Origin: Microbacterium sp. zg-Y625
GTDB lineage: Bacteria; Actinomycetota; Actinomycetes; Actinomycetales; Microbacteriaceae
NCBI RefSeq assembly: GCF_030246925.1
Contig: NZ_CP126740.1
Coordinates: 1,798,001 to 1,862,000 of the forward strand
Reading direction: 5' to 3'
Length of the DNA: 64,000 bases
Part shown: positions 7,713 through 15,382 of the stretch, piece by piece
Numbering within the stretch: position 1 is the first letter of the stretch
Layout: every line of letters starts with the position of its first letter
Program-made: the position numbers and the translations under genes
The notes under the pieces: model-generated
The model's database searches: none
The model's input: the letters and a program-made list of their open reading frames with translations, nothing else
What the model was told of the DNA's origin: nothing

Positions 7713-9373
7713 GGATCACCGACACGAGCGACCTGTGGTGGAAGTCCGCCGTCATCTACTGCCTCGACGTCGAGACGTTCCTGGACTCGAACGGCGACGG
7801 CGTGGGCGATCTGCAGGGACTGGCATCCCGCATCGACTACCTCGCCCAGCTCGGCGTCACGTGCCTGTGGCTCATGCCCTTCTACCCGACGCCCGATCGC
7901 GACGACGGCTACGACGTGACGGACTTCTACGGCGTCGACCCGCGCCTCGGCACCCACGGCGATCTCGTCGAGGTGATCCGCACGGCCCGCGATCGGGGCA
8001 TGCGCGTCATCGTGGACCTCGTCGTGAACCACACGTCCGACCGGCATCCGTGGTTCCGATCCGCCAAGCGCAGTCCGTCGTCGCCGTACCGCGACTTCTA
8101 CGTGTGGCGTTCGGACCCGCCGCCCCCGGGCCAGAAGAACCCCGTCTTCCCCGGTGAGGCAGACGGCATCTGGACGCGGGAGGACGCGACCGGTGAGTGG
8201 TACATGCACAGCTTCTACCCGCATCAGCCCGACCTGAACATCGCCAATCCCGCGGTGCGCGACGAGATCGCGAAGACCGTCGGATTCTGGCTGCAGTTGG
8301 GGATCTCGGGATTCCGCGTGGATGCCGTGCCATTCCTGCTCGAGGTGCCCGAGGGCGCCGAGATGGCCGACCCCCACGACATGCTGCGCGACATCCGCCG
8401 CTTCCTGCAGCGGCGCTCGAGCGAAGCGGTGCTGCTGGGCGAGGTGAACCTCCCCTACGAGGAGCAGACGGCGTACTTCGGCACCGACAACGGCCAAGAA
8501 CTGACGATGCAGTTCGATTTCGTGGGGATGCAGGAGTTCTACCTGTCGCTCGCCCGTCAGGATCCGACGCCCCTCGCGGCCGCGCTCGCGTCGCGCCCCA
8601 GCCTCCCCGTCGAGGCGCAGTGGGCGAACTTCCTGCGCAACCACGACGAGCTCACGCTCGACCAGCTCACCGACGAAGAGCGGCAGGAGGTGTTCGAGGC
8701 CTTCGCGCCCGACGAAAGCCAGCGGGTGTACGGGCGGGGCATCACCCGTCGGCTGCCGCCGATGCTCGAAGGCGACCCCCGCCGCATCCGGATGGCCTAC
8801 AGTCTGCTGTTCACCCTGCCCGGCACGCCGGTGATCTTCTACGGCGAGGAGATCGGAATGGGCGAGAACGCCGACCTCGACAAGCGGCATGCGGTGCGCA
8901 CCCCGATGCAGTGGTCGGCCGAGCGTCATGGCGGATTCTCGAGCGCCCCGCCGTCCCGCCTTCCTGCTCTGCCACCCGGCGACGGCTACGCCCCCGTGCA
9001 CGTCAACGTCGCCGACCAGCTCGAAGACCGCGACTCGCTGCTGCACTTCTTCCGCGACCTGACCTCCCGCTACCGCATCTCACCCGAACTCGGGTGGGGT
9101 GAGCTGGAGATCATCGCGCACGACGCGCCGGGCGTGCTCGTGCACTCCCTGCGCGCCGACGTCGGCCGCACCGTCGCGGTGCACAACTTCACCGACGTGC
9201 CCGTCCTGCTGGGCTTCGCTCTCCCGGACGAGCCGGAAGGGACGACGCTGGTCGACATCCTCGACTCGGAGCGCCTTCCGCTCGACGACCGCGGCGGTAT
9301 CGAGTTCACCCTCCCCGCGTACGGCTATCGCTGGCTGCGCGTGTCCCGCCCAGGAGACGGCCGGGTGACCTGA
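7709..9373 (+). CDS. GH13 alpha-amylase family enzyme, trehalose-synthase-like
   Basis: Glycoside hydrolase family 13 protein of 554 aa. All four conserved regions are present: DLVVNHTSD (about 101-109), GFRVDAVP with the nucleophile Asp near 205, LLGEVNLP with the acid/base Glu near 245, and RNHDELT with His-Asp near 312-313. The close match to TreS-style stretches (MPFYPTPDRDDGYDVTDFYGVD, HQPDLNIANPAVRDEI) suggests maltose-trehalose interconversion or a related glucosyl transfer. There is no fused maltokinase domain; a separate maltokinase lies at 37127. An alternative is a plain alpha-glucosidase. Confidence 0.82.
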   Translation: MRITDTSDLWWKSAVIYCLDVETFLDSNGDGVGDLQGLASRIDYLAQLGVTCLWLMPFYPTPDRDDGYDVTDFYGVDPRLGTHGDLVEVIRTARDRGMRVIVDLVVNHTSDRHPWFRSAKRSPSSPYRDFYVWRSDPPPPGQKNPVFPGEADGIWTREDATGEWYMHSFYPHQPDLNIANPAVRDEIAKTVGFWLQLGISGFRVDAVPFLLEVPEGAEMADPHDMLRDIRRFLQRRSSEAVLLGEVNLPYEEQTAYFGTDNGQELTMQFDFVGMQEFYLSLARQDPTPLAAALASRPSLPVEAQWANFLRNHDELTLDQLTDEERQEVFEAFAPDESQRVYGRGITRRLPPMLEGDPRRIRMAYSLLFTLPGTPVIFYGEEIGMGENADLDKRHAVRTPMQWSAERHGGFSSAPPSRLPALPPGDGYAPVHVNVADQLEDRDSLLHFFRDLTSRYRISPELGWGELEIIAHDAPGVLVHSLRADVGRTVAVHNFTDVPVLLGFALPDEPEGTTLVDILDSERLPLDDRGGIEFTLPAYGYRWLRVSRPGDGRVT

Positions 9374-9511
9374 GGCGAGACGGCGTCGCCTCCTTTCGGG
9401 AGTCCCTCGGCGGACGACCTGCGGCCCCTCGCCCTCAAGCGGGCCGTATAGTTGGACGCGGTTTAGAAACAATCACCGGTCAGCCCGGGTCACGGAAGGC
9501 GAAACGACGCG

Positions 9512-10291
9512 ATGGTGGAGGGCGACAGCGCGATCGTCGAGTTCCGCAACACGACCAAGCGCTATGGCGCGAAAGCGGATCACCTTCCTGCGCTCGACGA
9601 CGTGAGCCTCAGCATCCGGCGCGAGGAGATCTTCGGGGTCATCGGTGAGAGCGGCGCCGGCAAGACCACCTTGCTTGAGCTCATCAACGGACTGACCACG
9701 CCGACCTCGGGCTCGGTCACGGTGCAGGGCATCGACGTGGGCGGCCTGCGACGCACCGGACTCCGCGGACTGCGACAGGGCATCGGTGTCGTGTTCCAAG
9801 GCATCCACCTGCTGAGCAACCGCACCGTTCGGGAGAATGTCGCTCTCCCGCAGCAGCTGGCGCGAGCGCAGGGCGGCACTGCTGTCAGCCGCGCCGAGGA
9901 GCGTCAGGCGGTCGACGAGATCCTCGCCTTCGTCGGGCTCTCGCATCGCGCCGATCACTACCCCGCGCAGCTGAGCGGTGGGGAGCAGCAACGCGTCGGC
10001 CTCGCCCGGGCCCTCGTCTCGCGGCCCGCGCTCCTGCTGGCCGACGAGCCGACGTCGTCTCTGGACGCCTCTACGACGTCGGACATCCTCCGGGTGCTGT
10101 CCGATGCCCGGGACAAGCTCGGCACCACCGTGGTCGTGATCACGCACGACCTGGACGTCGTCAAGGCGATCTGCGATCGCGCGGCGCTGTTGGAGCGTGG
10201 ACGGCTTCGGGAACTGTTCCCGGTGACCAAGAGCGACTACCGCACGCTGCCGAGCTATCACGAGCAGGTCAAGCGGGAGCTCATGCCGTGA
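9512..10291 (+). CDS. metN: Methionine ABC importer ATPase, short form
   Basis: ATPase of a MetNIQ-type importer, 259 aa. Walker A GESGAGKTT is near residue 45, the signature is QLSGGEQQRVGLARALV, and Walker B is LLLADEPTSSLD. It ends soon after the ABC domain and lacks the roughly 90-residue C-terminal NIL/ACT regulatory domain that senses methionine in E. coli MetN, so trans-inhibition by cytosolic methionine is not expected. The ATG at 9512 follows a distant GGAAGG. Neighbours metI and metQ overlap or follow closely. Substrate could be another D/L-amino acid of the same family. Confidence 0.85.
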   Translation: MVEGDSAIVEFRNTTKRYGAKADHLPALDDVSLSIRREEIFGVIGESGAGKTTLLELINGLTTPTSGSVTVQGIDVGGLRRTGLRGLRQGIGVVFQGIHLLSNRTVRENVALPQQLARAQGGTAVSRAEERQAVDEILAFVGLSHRADHYPAQLSGGEQQRVGLARALVSRPALLLADEPTSSLDASTTSDILRVLSDARDKLGTTVVVITHDLDVVKAICDRAALLERGRLRELFPVTKSDYRTLPSYHEQVKRELMP

Positions 10292-10959
10292 ACCAGATCA
10301 CCGAACTCCTCTCCGAGTACGGCGACGACATCCTCGAGGCGCTCGGCGAGACCGGGTACATGCTGGTCGTCTCCCTCCTCGCGGCGGTGCTGATCGGATT
10401 ACCGCTCGGGATGGTCGTGTTCCTCACGCAGCGCGGCGGCATCGCGGAGAACCGCGCGATCTGGTCCGTGGCGAACATGTACATCAACATCGTCCGCTCC
10501 TTCCCGTTCCTGCTGCTGGTGGTGTTCCTCATCCCGTTCACGCGCGCCGTGATCGGAACCAGCTTCGGCACGCAGGCGAGCACCCTCCCCCTGTGCTTCG
10601 TGGCGGTCGCGATCTATGCGCGCCTGGTCGAGCAGATCCTGCGCGAGATCCCGCCCGGCATCTCGCGCGTCGCCCAGGCGATGGGGGCCACCGTGCCGCG
10701 GGCGGTGTTCCTCGTGCTGCTGCCGGAGGCGCGCCCCGGGCTCGTGTACGCGTTGACGTCCGCCGCGATCAGCCTGCTGTCGTACTCGACCGTGCTCGGC
10801 GTCGTGGGAGGCGGCGGCATCGGCGACTTCGCGATGCGATACGGCTACCAGGAGTACAACGACGCCCTCATGTACATCACCATCGCCATCATCGTCGTGT
10901 GCGTCCTGACGATCCAGGCGATCGGAAACCGCACCTCGGTCCGACTGGATCACCGCTGA
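10288..10959 (+). CDS. metI: Methionine ABC importer permease
   Basis: Inner-membrane permease of the D-/L-methionine family, 223 aa, five or six helices. The EAA-type coupling loop is seen as EIPPGISRVAQAMGATVPRAVFLVLLPEARPGL. The C-terminal part STVLGVVGGGGIGDFAMRYGYQ is characteristic of MetI. The GTG start overlaps the metN stop (GTGA), giving translational coupling. Confidence 0.9.
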   Translation: MNQITELLSEYGDDILEALGETGYMLVVSLLAAVLIGLPLGMVVFLTQRGGIAENRAIWSVANMYINIVRSFPFLLLVVFLIPFTRAVIGTSFGTQASTLPLCFVAVAIYARLVEQILREIPPGISRVAQAMGATVPRAVFLVLLPEARPGLVYALTSAAISLLSYSTVLGVVGGGGIGDFAMRYGYQEYNDALMYITIAIIVVCVLTIQAIGNRTSVRLDHR

Positions 10960-11003
10960 TACCGCGAGCACCGACCCACGCCACCCCAGGAAAGAAGGAA
11001 ACC

Positions 11004-11831
11004 ATGAGAGCCTCTCGGTTCAGCGTCGTCGCCATAGCAGTGGGAGCGGTCGCGGTGCTCGCCGGCTGCGCCGCCGGTGCCGGCGCCGATGCGGGCGACG
11101 ATGGGGGCGAAGTCACCGCCCCGGTGACGCTCCAGGTCGCCGCCGTGACATCCCCGATGACCGACGTCGTCGAGGCGGCCGCCGAAGCCATCGAAGACGG
11201 GTACGAGATCGAACTCGTCGAGGTCGCCGACTACATCACGGCCAACACGATCCTCAACGACGGTGACGTCTACGCCAACTTCTCCCAGCACGAGCCGTAC
11301 ATGCAGTCCTTCAACGAGGGCAACAACGGCTCGCTCGTCGCGGTGCAGCCGGTGTACAACTTCGTGATCGCGTTCTACTCGAAGTCGCTGACCGACATCG
11401 CCGACCTCCCCGCCGGCGCCACGATTGCGATCCCCGACGATCCGTCCAATACCGGGCGCGCCCTGAAGCTGCTCGCGGCCGAGGGCATCGTGACGCTCGA
11501 TCCCGCCGTCGACCCCTATGACGCGACCGTGGACGACATCGTCGAGAACCCGAAGCAGGTCGAGTTCCTGCAGGTGCCGATCAGTTCACTCAACGCCGCG
11601 TACGAAGAAGCGGATCTCGTGTTCCAGTGGCCGTCGCACATCGCGGCGCTCGGATTGAACCCGCAGGATGACGGCCTTCTCACCGAGCTCGACGAGACCT
11701 TCGCGCTGAACCTCGTGGTCGGGGGCGACGATGCGTCCTCGGAGGCGACGGCCGCGCTGACCAGGGCCTTCACGAGCGATGCCGTGCGCGAGGTGATCGA
11801 ATCGAACGAGACCATCGAGGTCGCGTTCTGA
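11004..11831 (+). CDS. metQ: MetQ-family substrate-binding lipoprotein
   Basis: Extracellular solute-binding lipoprotein of 275 aa. The signal peptide MRASRFSVVAIAVGAVAVLAG ends in lipobox LAGC, so the mature protein is lipid anchored. NLPA-family features include VTSPMTDVVEAAAEA, the aromatic-containing YANFSQHEPYMQSFNEG and AIPDDPSNTGRALKLL. The ATG at 11004 has AAAGAAGGA 4-5 nt upstream; a longer in-frame reading back to 10593 overlaps metI and lacks a signal peptide. Third gene of the metNIQ operon. Confidence 0.92.
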   Translation: MRASRFSVVAIAVGAVAVLAGCAAGAGADAGDDGGEVTAPVTLQVAAVTSPMTDVVEAAAEAIEDGYEIELVEVADYITANTILNDGDVYANFSQHEPYMQSFNEGNNGSLVAVQPVYNFVIAFYSKSLTDIADLPAGATIAIPDDPSNTGRALKLLAAEGIVTLDPAVDPYDATVDDIVENPKQVEFLQVPISSLNAAYEEADLVFQWPSHIAALGLNPQDDGLLTELDETFALNLVVGGDDASSEATAALTRAFTSDAVREVIESNETIEVAF

Positions 11832-12112
11832 CGATGCCGGGCGCCCCGTCGCGGGGTCATCTCGGAAGTGTCATTGGGGCCCGGCCCTCGTCTCCGTAGA
11901 CACTTCCTCTTTCGGCCGTGTGAGTTCCCGCTCACACAGCCGTGTCCGGAGGGAGCTCGGACGCCCGCTCTCCCGTGCATGTGAGTTCCCGCTCACACGG
12001 GCCATGGCGTGCGCCGTGGGCCCAGCACCCAATGGTGTGTGAGCGGGAACTCACATGCGAAATCGGGAGACACTGACAGATCGATGCATCGGCCCGCCCC
12101 GGCGAGCCGCGT
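11832..12112. other. Convergent intergenic region with repeat cluster B
   Basis: The region separates metQ (plus) from the tad operon (minus). A short hairpin CCCCG-TCG-CGGGG at 11844-11856 may terminate metQ. The rest is dominated by three dyad repeats. No gene is supported; apparent frames translate the repeat as CVSGNSH. Confidence 0.55.
11899..12085. repeat. Repeat cluster B: three REP-like dyads
   Basis: Copies lie at 11918-11937 (GTGTGAGTTCCCGCTCACAC), 11979-11998 (ATGTGAGTTCCCGCTCACAC) and, inverted, 12037-12056 (GTGTGAGCGGGAACTCACAT). The outer flank of the third copy (GCGAAATCGGGAGACACTGA) is the reverse complement of flanks seen in clusters A and C, and the flank before the first (TAGACACTTCCTCTTTCGGC) is a diverged version. 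Between two converging transcription units the hairpins could also act as bidirectional terminators. Confidence 0.75.
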
Positions 12113-12547
12113 TCAGCGCAGCGCGTTGCGGCTGGTCGCCGTCGCCTCCAGCGGCACGCCGTCGGGAACGAACAGTGTCATGATCGGCGGATGCCACACC
12201 GTGGCGACCGTCACCCGCGCCGAGACGCCGTCGGGAGTGGCCGCCGACACGAGCGTCGCAGTGCCGACCGCTTCGACGATGGAGGCGGCTTGCTGGCGGA
12301 CGCCCCCGTCGGTGAGCTCGGCGGACGGTTCTCCCGCGACGACGGAGAGGGTGAACCCGTCCGCTCCGGCGAGCGCGGCGGCATCCGCGAGCCCATCCAG
12401 CCGCTTGTGGGCGATGTGCAGGCTGGTGGCATCCACGCACACGAGGATCAGCACCAGCGCGAGCGCGGCGTACCCCAGTGACAGCAGCAGAATGCTGCCG
12501 TCGTCATCCCCGGCGAGCTGCTGCCGCGCCGGCCGGACCCGGTTCAC
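12113..12547 (-). CDS. TadG/TadE-like protein, last gene of the tad operon
   Basis: A 144-aa pseudopilin-like protein with an N-terminal basic/acidic stretch, one transmembrane helix (SILLLSLGYAALALVLILVC) and the motif HKRLDGLADAAALAGADGF, typical of the Rv3658c-style secretion-neighbourhood TadE-like family (helix followed by DAAALAGA). The rest is a periplasmic beta-rich domain. The GTG start overlaps the preceding stop (GTGA). Probably an envelope component of the tad pilus. Confidence 0.75.
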   Translation of the reverse strand: MNRVRPARQQLAGDDDGSILLLSLGYAALALVLILVCVDATSLHIAHKRLDGLADAAALAGADGFTLSVVAGEPSAELTDGGVRQQAASIVEAVGTATLVSAATPDGVSARVTVATVWHPPIMTLFVPDGVPLEATATSRNALR

Positions 12548-13011
12548 CCGCCACCCCAGAATCGGGAAACCTTCTGCACGGATGCTGCTTCGACAGGCAC
12601 GCTGGCGATGCTCTCAAGCCCGAGGACCGATGGCACGAGCGGCAGCGTCACGCGCGTCGCGACCGTCACCCGGAGGGTCGCGCCGGAGGCGGGGCACGCA
12701 GCGCCGGCCGGCGTGCAACTGATCGCGACCTCGACGGCATCCGGCGCCAGACCGTACTCGTCGACCACCGAGGCGAGGATGGCATCGGTGCGGGCGGCGG
12801 CGGTCGCGGCATCCGGAGCCGTCGCCACCGCGCGCGCGATGTGACGCGCACCGGACTCGACCCCCAGTGTCTGCCCCTGCACGGCGCCCAGCGCGACGAT
12901 CAGGTAGACGAGCGGCACGAGCAGGATCACACCGACGAGGATGAACTCCAGCGCGGCGGCGCCCTCGTCGTCTCCGGCCGCGCCGTCATCCGAGGCTCTC
13001 CACCGGGGCAT
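12544..13011 (-). CDS. TadE/TadG-like minor pilin
   Basis: A 155-aa protein with an acidic N terminus ending EGAAALEFILVGVILLVPLVYL, the TadE-like pseudopilin pattern (A-x-x-EF followed by a long hydrophobic helix). The helix is followed by GVESGARHIARAVATAPD and an exported domain with two Cys in VAISCTPAGAACPAS that could form a disulfide. It overlaps the previous gene by 26 bp and the next by 4 bp. Confidence 0.75.
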   Translation of the reverse strand: MPRWRASDDGAAGDDEGAAALEFILVGVILLVPLVYLIVALGAVQGQTLGVESGARHIARAVATAPDAATAAARTDAILASVVDEYGLAPDAVEVAISCTPAGAACPASGATLRVTVATRVTLPLVPSVLGLESIASVPVEAASVQKVSRFWGGG

Positions 13012-13369
13012 GCGCGCTCACCTCCAAGACCTCTGGCGGACCCAGCAGCCCCACCAGCGGAAGCGTCGCCCGCACCGTCACCCGCACCGCCGGGTGGCCG
13101 AGGTGCGTCGTCTCGGCAACGGCCACGGACTCAGCGAACTGCCCGCCCACCGTGCGGACGATGATCGTGCGGGTGCGATCGGCACCCTCGTGCAGCGCGG
13201 TATCGGCGAGCGCCGCATGGAACGCCCCCTCAACGGCCGCGTCGTGCACGACGTTGCGCACGTACACCGCCAGGCCGAACTGCAGCACACCGAGGGTCAG
13301 CAGGGTCAGCAAGGCTCCGACCAGCACGAACTCGACCGGGCCCGACCCCGTGTCGTCCCCGAGCGTCAG
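12986..13369 (-). CDS. TadE-like minor pilin with no canonical start codon
   Basis: The conserved part reads GDDTGSGPVEFVLVGALLTLL, a TadE-type EF motif plus helix, then RNVVHDAAVEGAFHAALADTA and an exported domain. Upstream of GDD the frame has no ATG, GTG or TTG until it is deep inside the pilin gene. The only start with the operon's own logic is a CTG at 13369 that overlaps the pilin stop as CTGA, mirroring the ATGA and GTGA junctions of the other tad genes. The start is thus an inference; initiation further upstream would add about 40 non-homologous residues. About 127 aa from the CTG. Confidence 0.6.
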   Translation of the reverse strand: MTLGDDTGSGPVEFVLVGALLTLLTLGVLQFGLAVYVRNVVHDAAVEGAFHAALADTALHEGADRTRTIIVRTVGGQFAESVAVAETTHLGHPAVRVTVRATLPLVGLLGPPEVLEVSAHAPVESLG

Positions 13370-13572
13370 AGTCCGCTGACGCTCTGGATCGCCTGCTCGA
13401 AAAGGCCCGCCAGCGCGGGCCCGGCGACGGCCCAGATCACCACCACCAGACCCGCCGTCATCAGCGTCACCAGCACCCATCCCGGCACGTCCCCCCGCTC
13501 GTCGTCGCGCAGGCCGCCACCCCACGCGGTACGCAGCCGCACTGCCACCATCTCCCTCTGATCGCGGAACAT
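13366..13572 (-). CDS. Flp-like small pilin-type membrane protein
   Basis: A 68-aa protein: basic N terminus (MFRDQREMVAVRLR), then GGLRDDERGDVPGWVLVTLM and one hydrophobic helix ending QAIQSVSGL. Size, single helix and position between tadC and the TadE-like genes suit the major Flp pilin, although the canonical G/XXXXEY cleavage motif is not obvious. The ATG at 13572 is preceded by GGGAG; a GTG sits directly before it. Confidence 0.65.
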   Translation of the reverse strand: MFRDQREMVAVRLRTAWGGGLRDDERGDVPGWVLVTLMTAGLVVVIWAVAGPALAGLFEQAIQSVSGL

Positions 13573-13598
13573 CACCGCTCCCTTCCGACCGCACGCGG

Positions 13599-14522
13599 TC
13601 ACCCGAACCCGACTCGAAGCATGAACACACCGGGAAAGATCGCGAAGAGCACCGAGAGCGGCAAGATGAGGAACACCAGCGGCAGGAGCATCAGGATCTC
13701 CTTGCGGCCGGCCTGCTCGATGAGCACCCGCTTGGCATCTTCCCTGGTGTCGGTGGCCTGGGCCTGCAGCACCTGGGCGAGTGGCGCTCCCCGATCGAGC
13801 GCCGCCACGAGGTGGTCGACCGTGCGGGTCAGTGCCGGGATGTCGAGGTCCCGCGACAGGGTCGTCAGCGCGTCGGGCAGGGGCGACCCGGTGCCCACGG
13901 CCAGCACGACCCGGCGAAGCTCGGCCGGCAGCTCGCCCGACCCGACGTCCGCCACGCGGCGGAGCGCGTCGAGCACCCCCTCCCCCGCGGCGAGACACAG
14001 GGAGAGGAACTCCAGCACCGTCGGCAGCTCCTCCTGCGCCCGCGTGACGCGAGCACGCGCCGCGCTCGTCAACCGCATGTCGCACACGACGGCGCCTGCG
14101 ACCGCCGCGATCGGCGGCAGCAGTATCGACCCACCCGAGAACCTGCCGGCCACCGCGAGCGCGACGACGACCAGGGCCCCGGCGATGAGCCCGCCCAGCG
14201 TCCAGCCCAGCTGGCGGGCGCGGAAGCGTGCGGCATCCATCTGCCATCCCGCCTGCCGCAGGCGCCGCGAGATCACCGCCGAGCCGCCCAGCGCCCGGGC
14301 GAGCGCATCGCGCCACGCGCGCCAGGCAGCCCCGACGTGGAGGGCGGGCGCCGCCAGCGGGGTGAGCCCGAGCGGGTCAGCGGTGTCGCGCAGGTACGGA
14401 GCAAGCCGATCGGCCAAGCGGGCCCCTCGCCAGGCCGGCAGCCGCATCACGAGGAGAGACAAGCCCAGGGCCAGGCCCCCGCCGAGCACGACCGCGAGGG
14501 CGAGCTCGGTCAGGCCGCTCAC
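13599..14522 (-). CDS. tadC: Type II secretion system F-family protein, TadC
   Basis: Integral membrane platform protein of the Tad apparatus, 307 aa. It has N-terminal helices (LALAVVLGGGLALGLSLLVM), a central cytosolic T2SSF domain (RAQEELPTVLEFLSLCLAAG, LDIPALTRTVDHLVAALDRG, LQAQATDTREDAKRVLIEQA) and C-terminal helices ending FPGVFMLRVGFG. The GTG at 14522 overlaps the tadB stop (GTGA). A longer in-frame reading to 15482 runs through tadB in another frame and is not coding. Confidence 0.88.
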   Translation of the reverse strand: MSGLTELALAVVLGGGLALGLSLLVMRLPAWRGARLADRLAPYLRDTADPLGLTPLAAPALHVGAAWRAWRDALARALGGSAVISRRLRQAGWQMDAARFRARQLGWTLGGLIAGALVVVALAVAGRFSGGSILLPPIAAVAGAVVCDMRLTSAARARVTRAQEELPTVLEFLSLCLAAGEGVLDALRRVADVGSGELPAELRRVVLAVGTGSPLPDALTTLSRDLDIPALTRTVDHLVAALDRGAPLAQVLQAQATDTREDAKRVLIEQAGRKEILMLLPLVFLILPLSVLFAIFPGVFMLRVGFG

Positions 14523-15382
14523 GCGAACCACCGCCGCGGCTCGGGCAGCCGGCCGATCCGCACCATGATGCGGAACGCGATCACCGACACCGCGGCACCC
14601 ACCAGCACGACCACGACACCTTCCGGGCTGCCGTACGCGCGCGCACCCTCCGGGCGCAGGGCGAGAAGCGCCAGGATCACCCACGGGGCGATGACCCCCA
14701 GTGCGGCGGCGCCGCGGATCCACGACTGCCGCGCCTCGACCTCCGCGCGCAGCGCGGCGTCTGCCCGCACCGACGCAGACAGCGAGCGCAGCACGGTCGG
14801 CAGCTCGGTACCGCCCACGTGCCGGGTCATGCGCAGCGTCTCGATGATGCGGTCCGCCGCAGGGTCGGCCAGGGTGTGCTTCAACCGGAGAGCGGCGGAG
14901 TCGAAGTGACCCGACGCGTTCAGGTCCCGGGCGAAGACGACGAATGCCGGGCGCAGTTCGCCGGGCGCCGACTGCGCCAGGCTCGACACGGCATCCGGCA
15001 GCGACATGCCGGCGCGCACCGAGGCGATCAAGAGGTCGCAGACATCGGGCCAGAGCGCCCGGCGGCTGCGTCGACGCCCCGCCGCCCGCGAACGCAGCCA
15101 CACCACGGGTGCCGCTGCACCGGCCGCGCCCGCGACCAGCGCAAGCGCGGGGAGGGCCGTCACGAGCCACGCGACGGCGGCCGCCGCAAGCGCCAGGAAC
15201 ACGGTGACCAGCCCCAGAACGCGCGGCCCCAGATGTGCGAACCCCGCTGCCGCCAGCAGGCGGTCGAGCCGGCCTTCCGCGGCCGGCCGCGGAAGGTTCG
15301 CCCTCGCCCCCGCCGGCCACAGCCACGGGGACAGCGCCAGCAGCAGCCCGGCCGCCAGCACGCCACCCCAGACGAACGTCAT
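14519..15382 (-). CDS. tadB: Type II secretion system F-family protein, TadB
   Basis: Partner platform protein, 287 aa. N-terminal helices are followed by the T2SSF domain (WPDVCDLLIASVRAGMSLPD, DSAALRLKHTLADPAADRII, GGTELPTVLRSLSASVRADA), then two C-terminal helices. The ATG at 15382 overlaps the tadA stop (ATGA). Confidence 0.88.
   Translation of the reverse strand: MTFVWGGVLAAGLLLALSPWLWPAGARANLPRPAAEGRLDRLLAAAGFAHLGPRVLGLVTVFLALAAAAVAWLVTALPALALVAGAAGAAAPVVWLRSRAAGRRRSRRALWPDVCDLLIASVRAGMSLPDAVSSLAQSAPGELRPAFVVFARDLNASGHFDSAALRLKHTLADPAADRIIETLRMTRHVGGTELPTVLRSLSASVRADAALRAEVEARQSWIRGAAALGVIAPWVILALLALRPEGARAYGSPEGVVVVLVGAAVSVIAFRIMVRIGRLPEPRRWFA

Noticed and set aside
8000..9046. Large minus-strand open frames opposite the GH13 gene and elsewhere (for example 18134-20464, 20461-22921)
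   Set aside because: High-GC shadow frames: Arg/Gly/His-rich, no motifs, no start signals, and opposite well-supported genes.
9374..9511. Possible SAM/S-box riboswitch before metN
   Set aside because: No S-box core, no SAM-II or SAM-IV consensus and no terminator/anti-terminator pair could be recognised; only a short AGGCGA/TCGCCT hairpin just after the preceding gene.
6541..12056. TGTGA...TCACA repeats read as CRP/GlxR sites
   Set aside because: CRP-type sites have a 6-bp spacer between TGTGA and TCACA; these have 8 bp, carry conserved outer flanks and lie in inverted clusters, one within a coding region.
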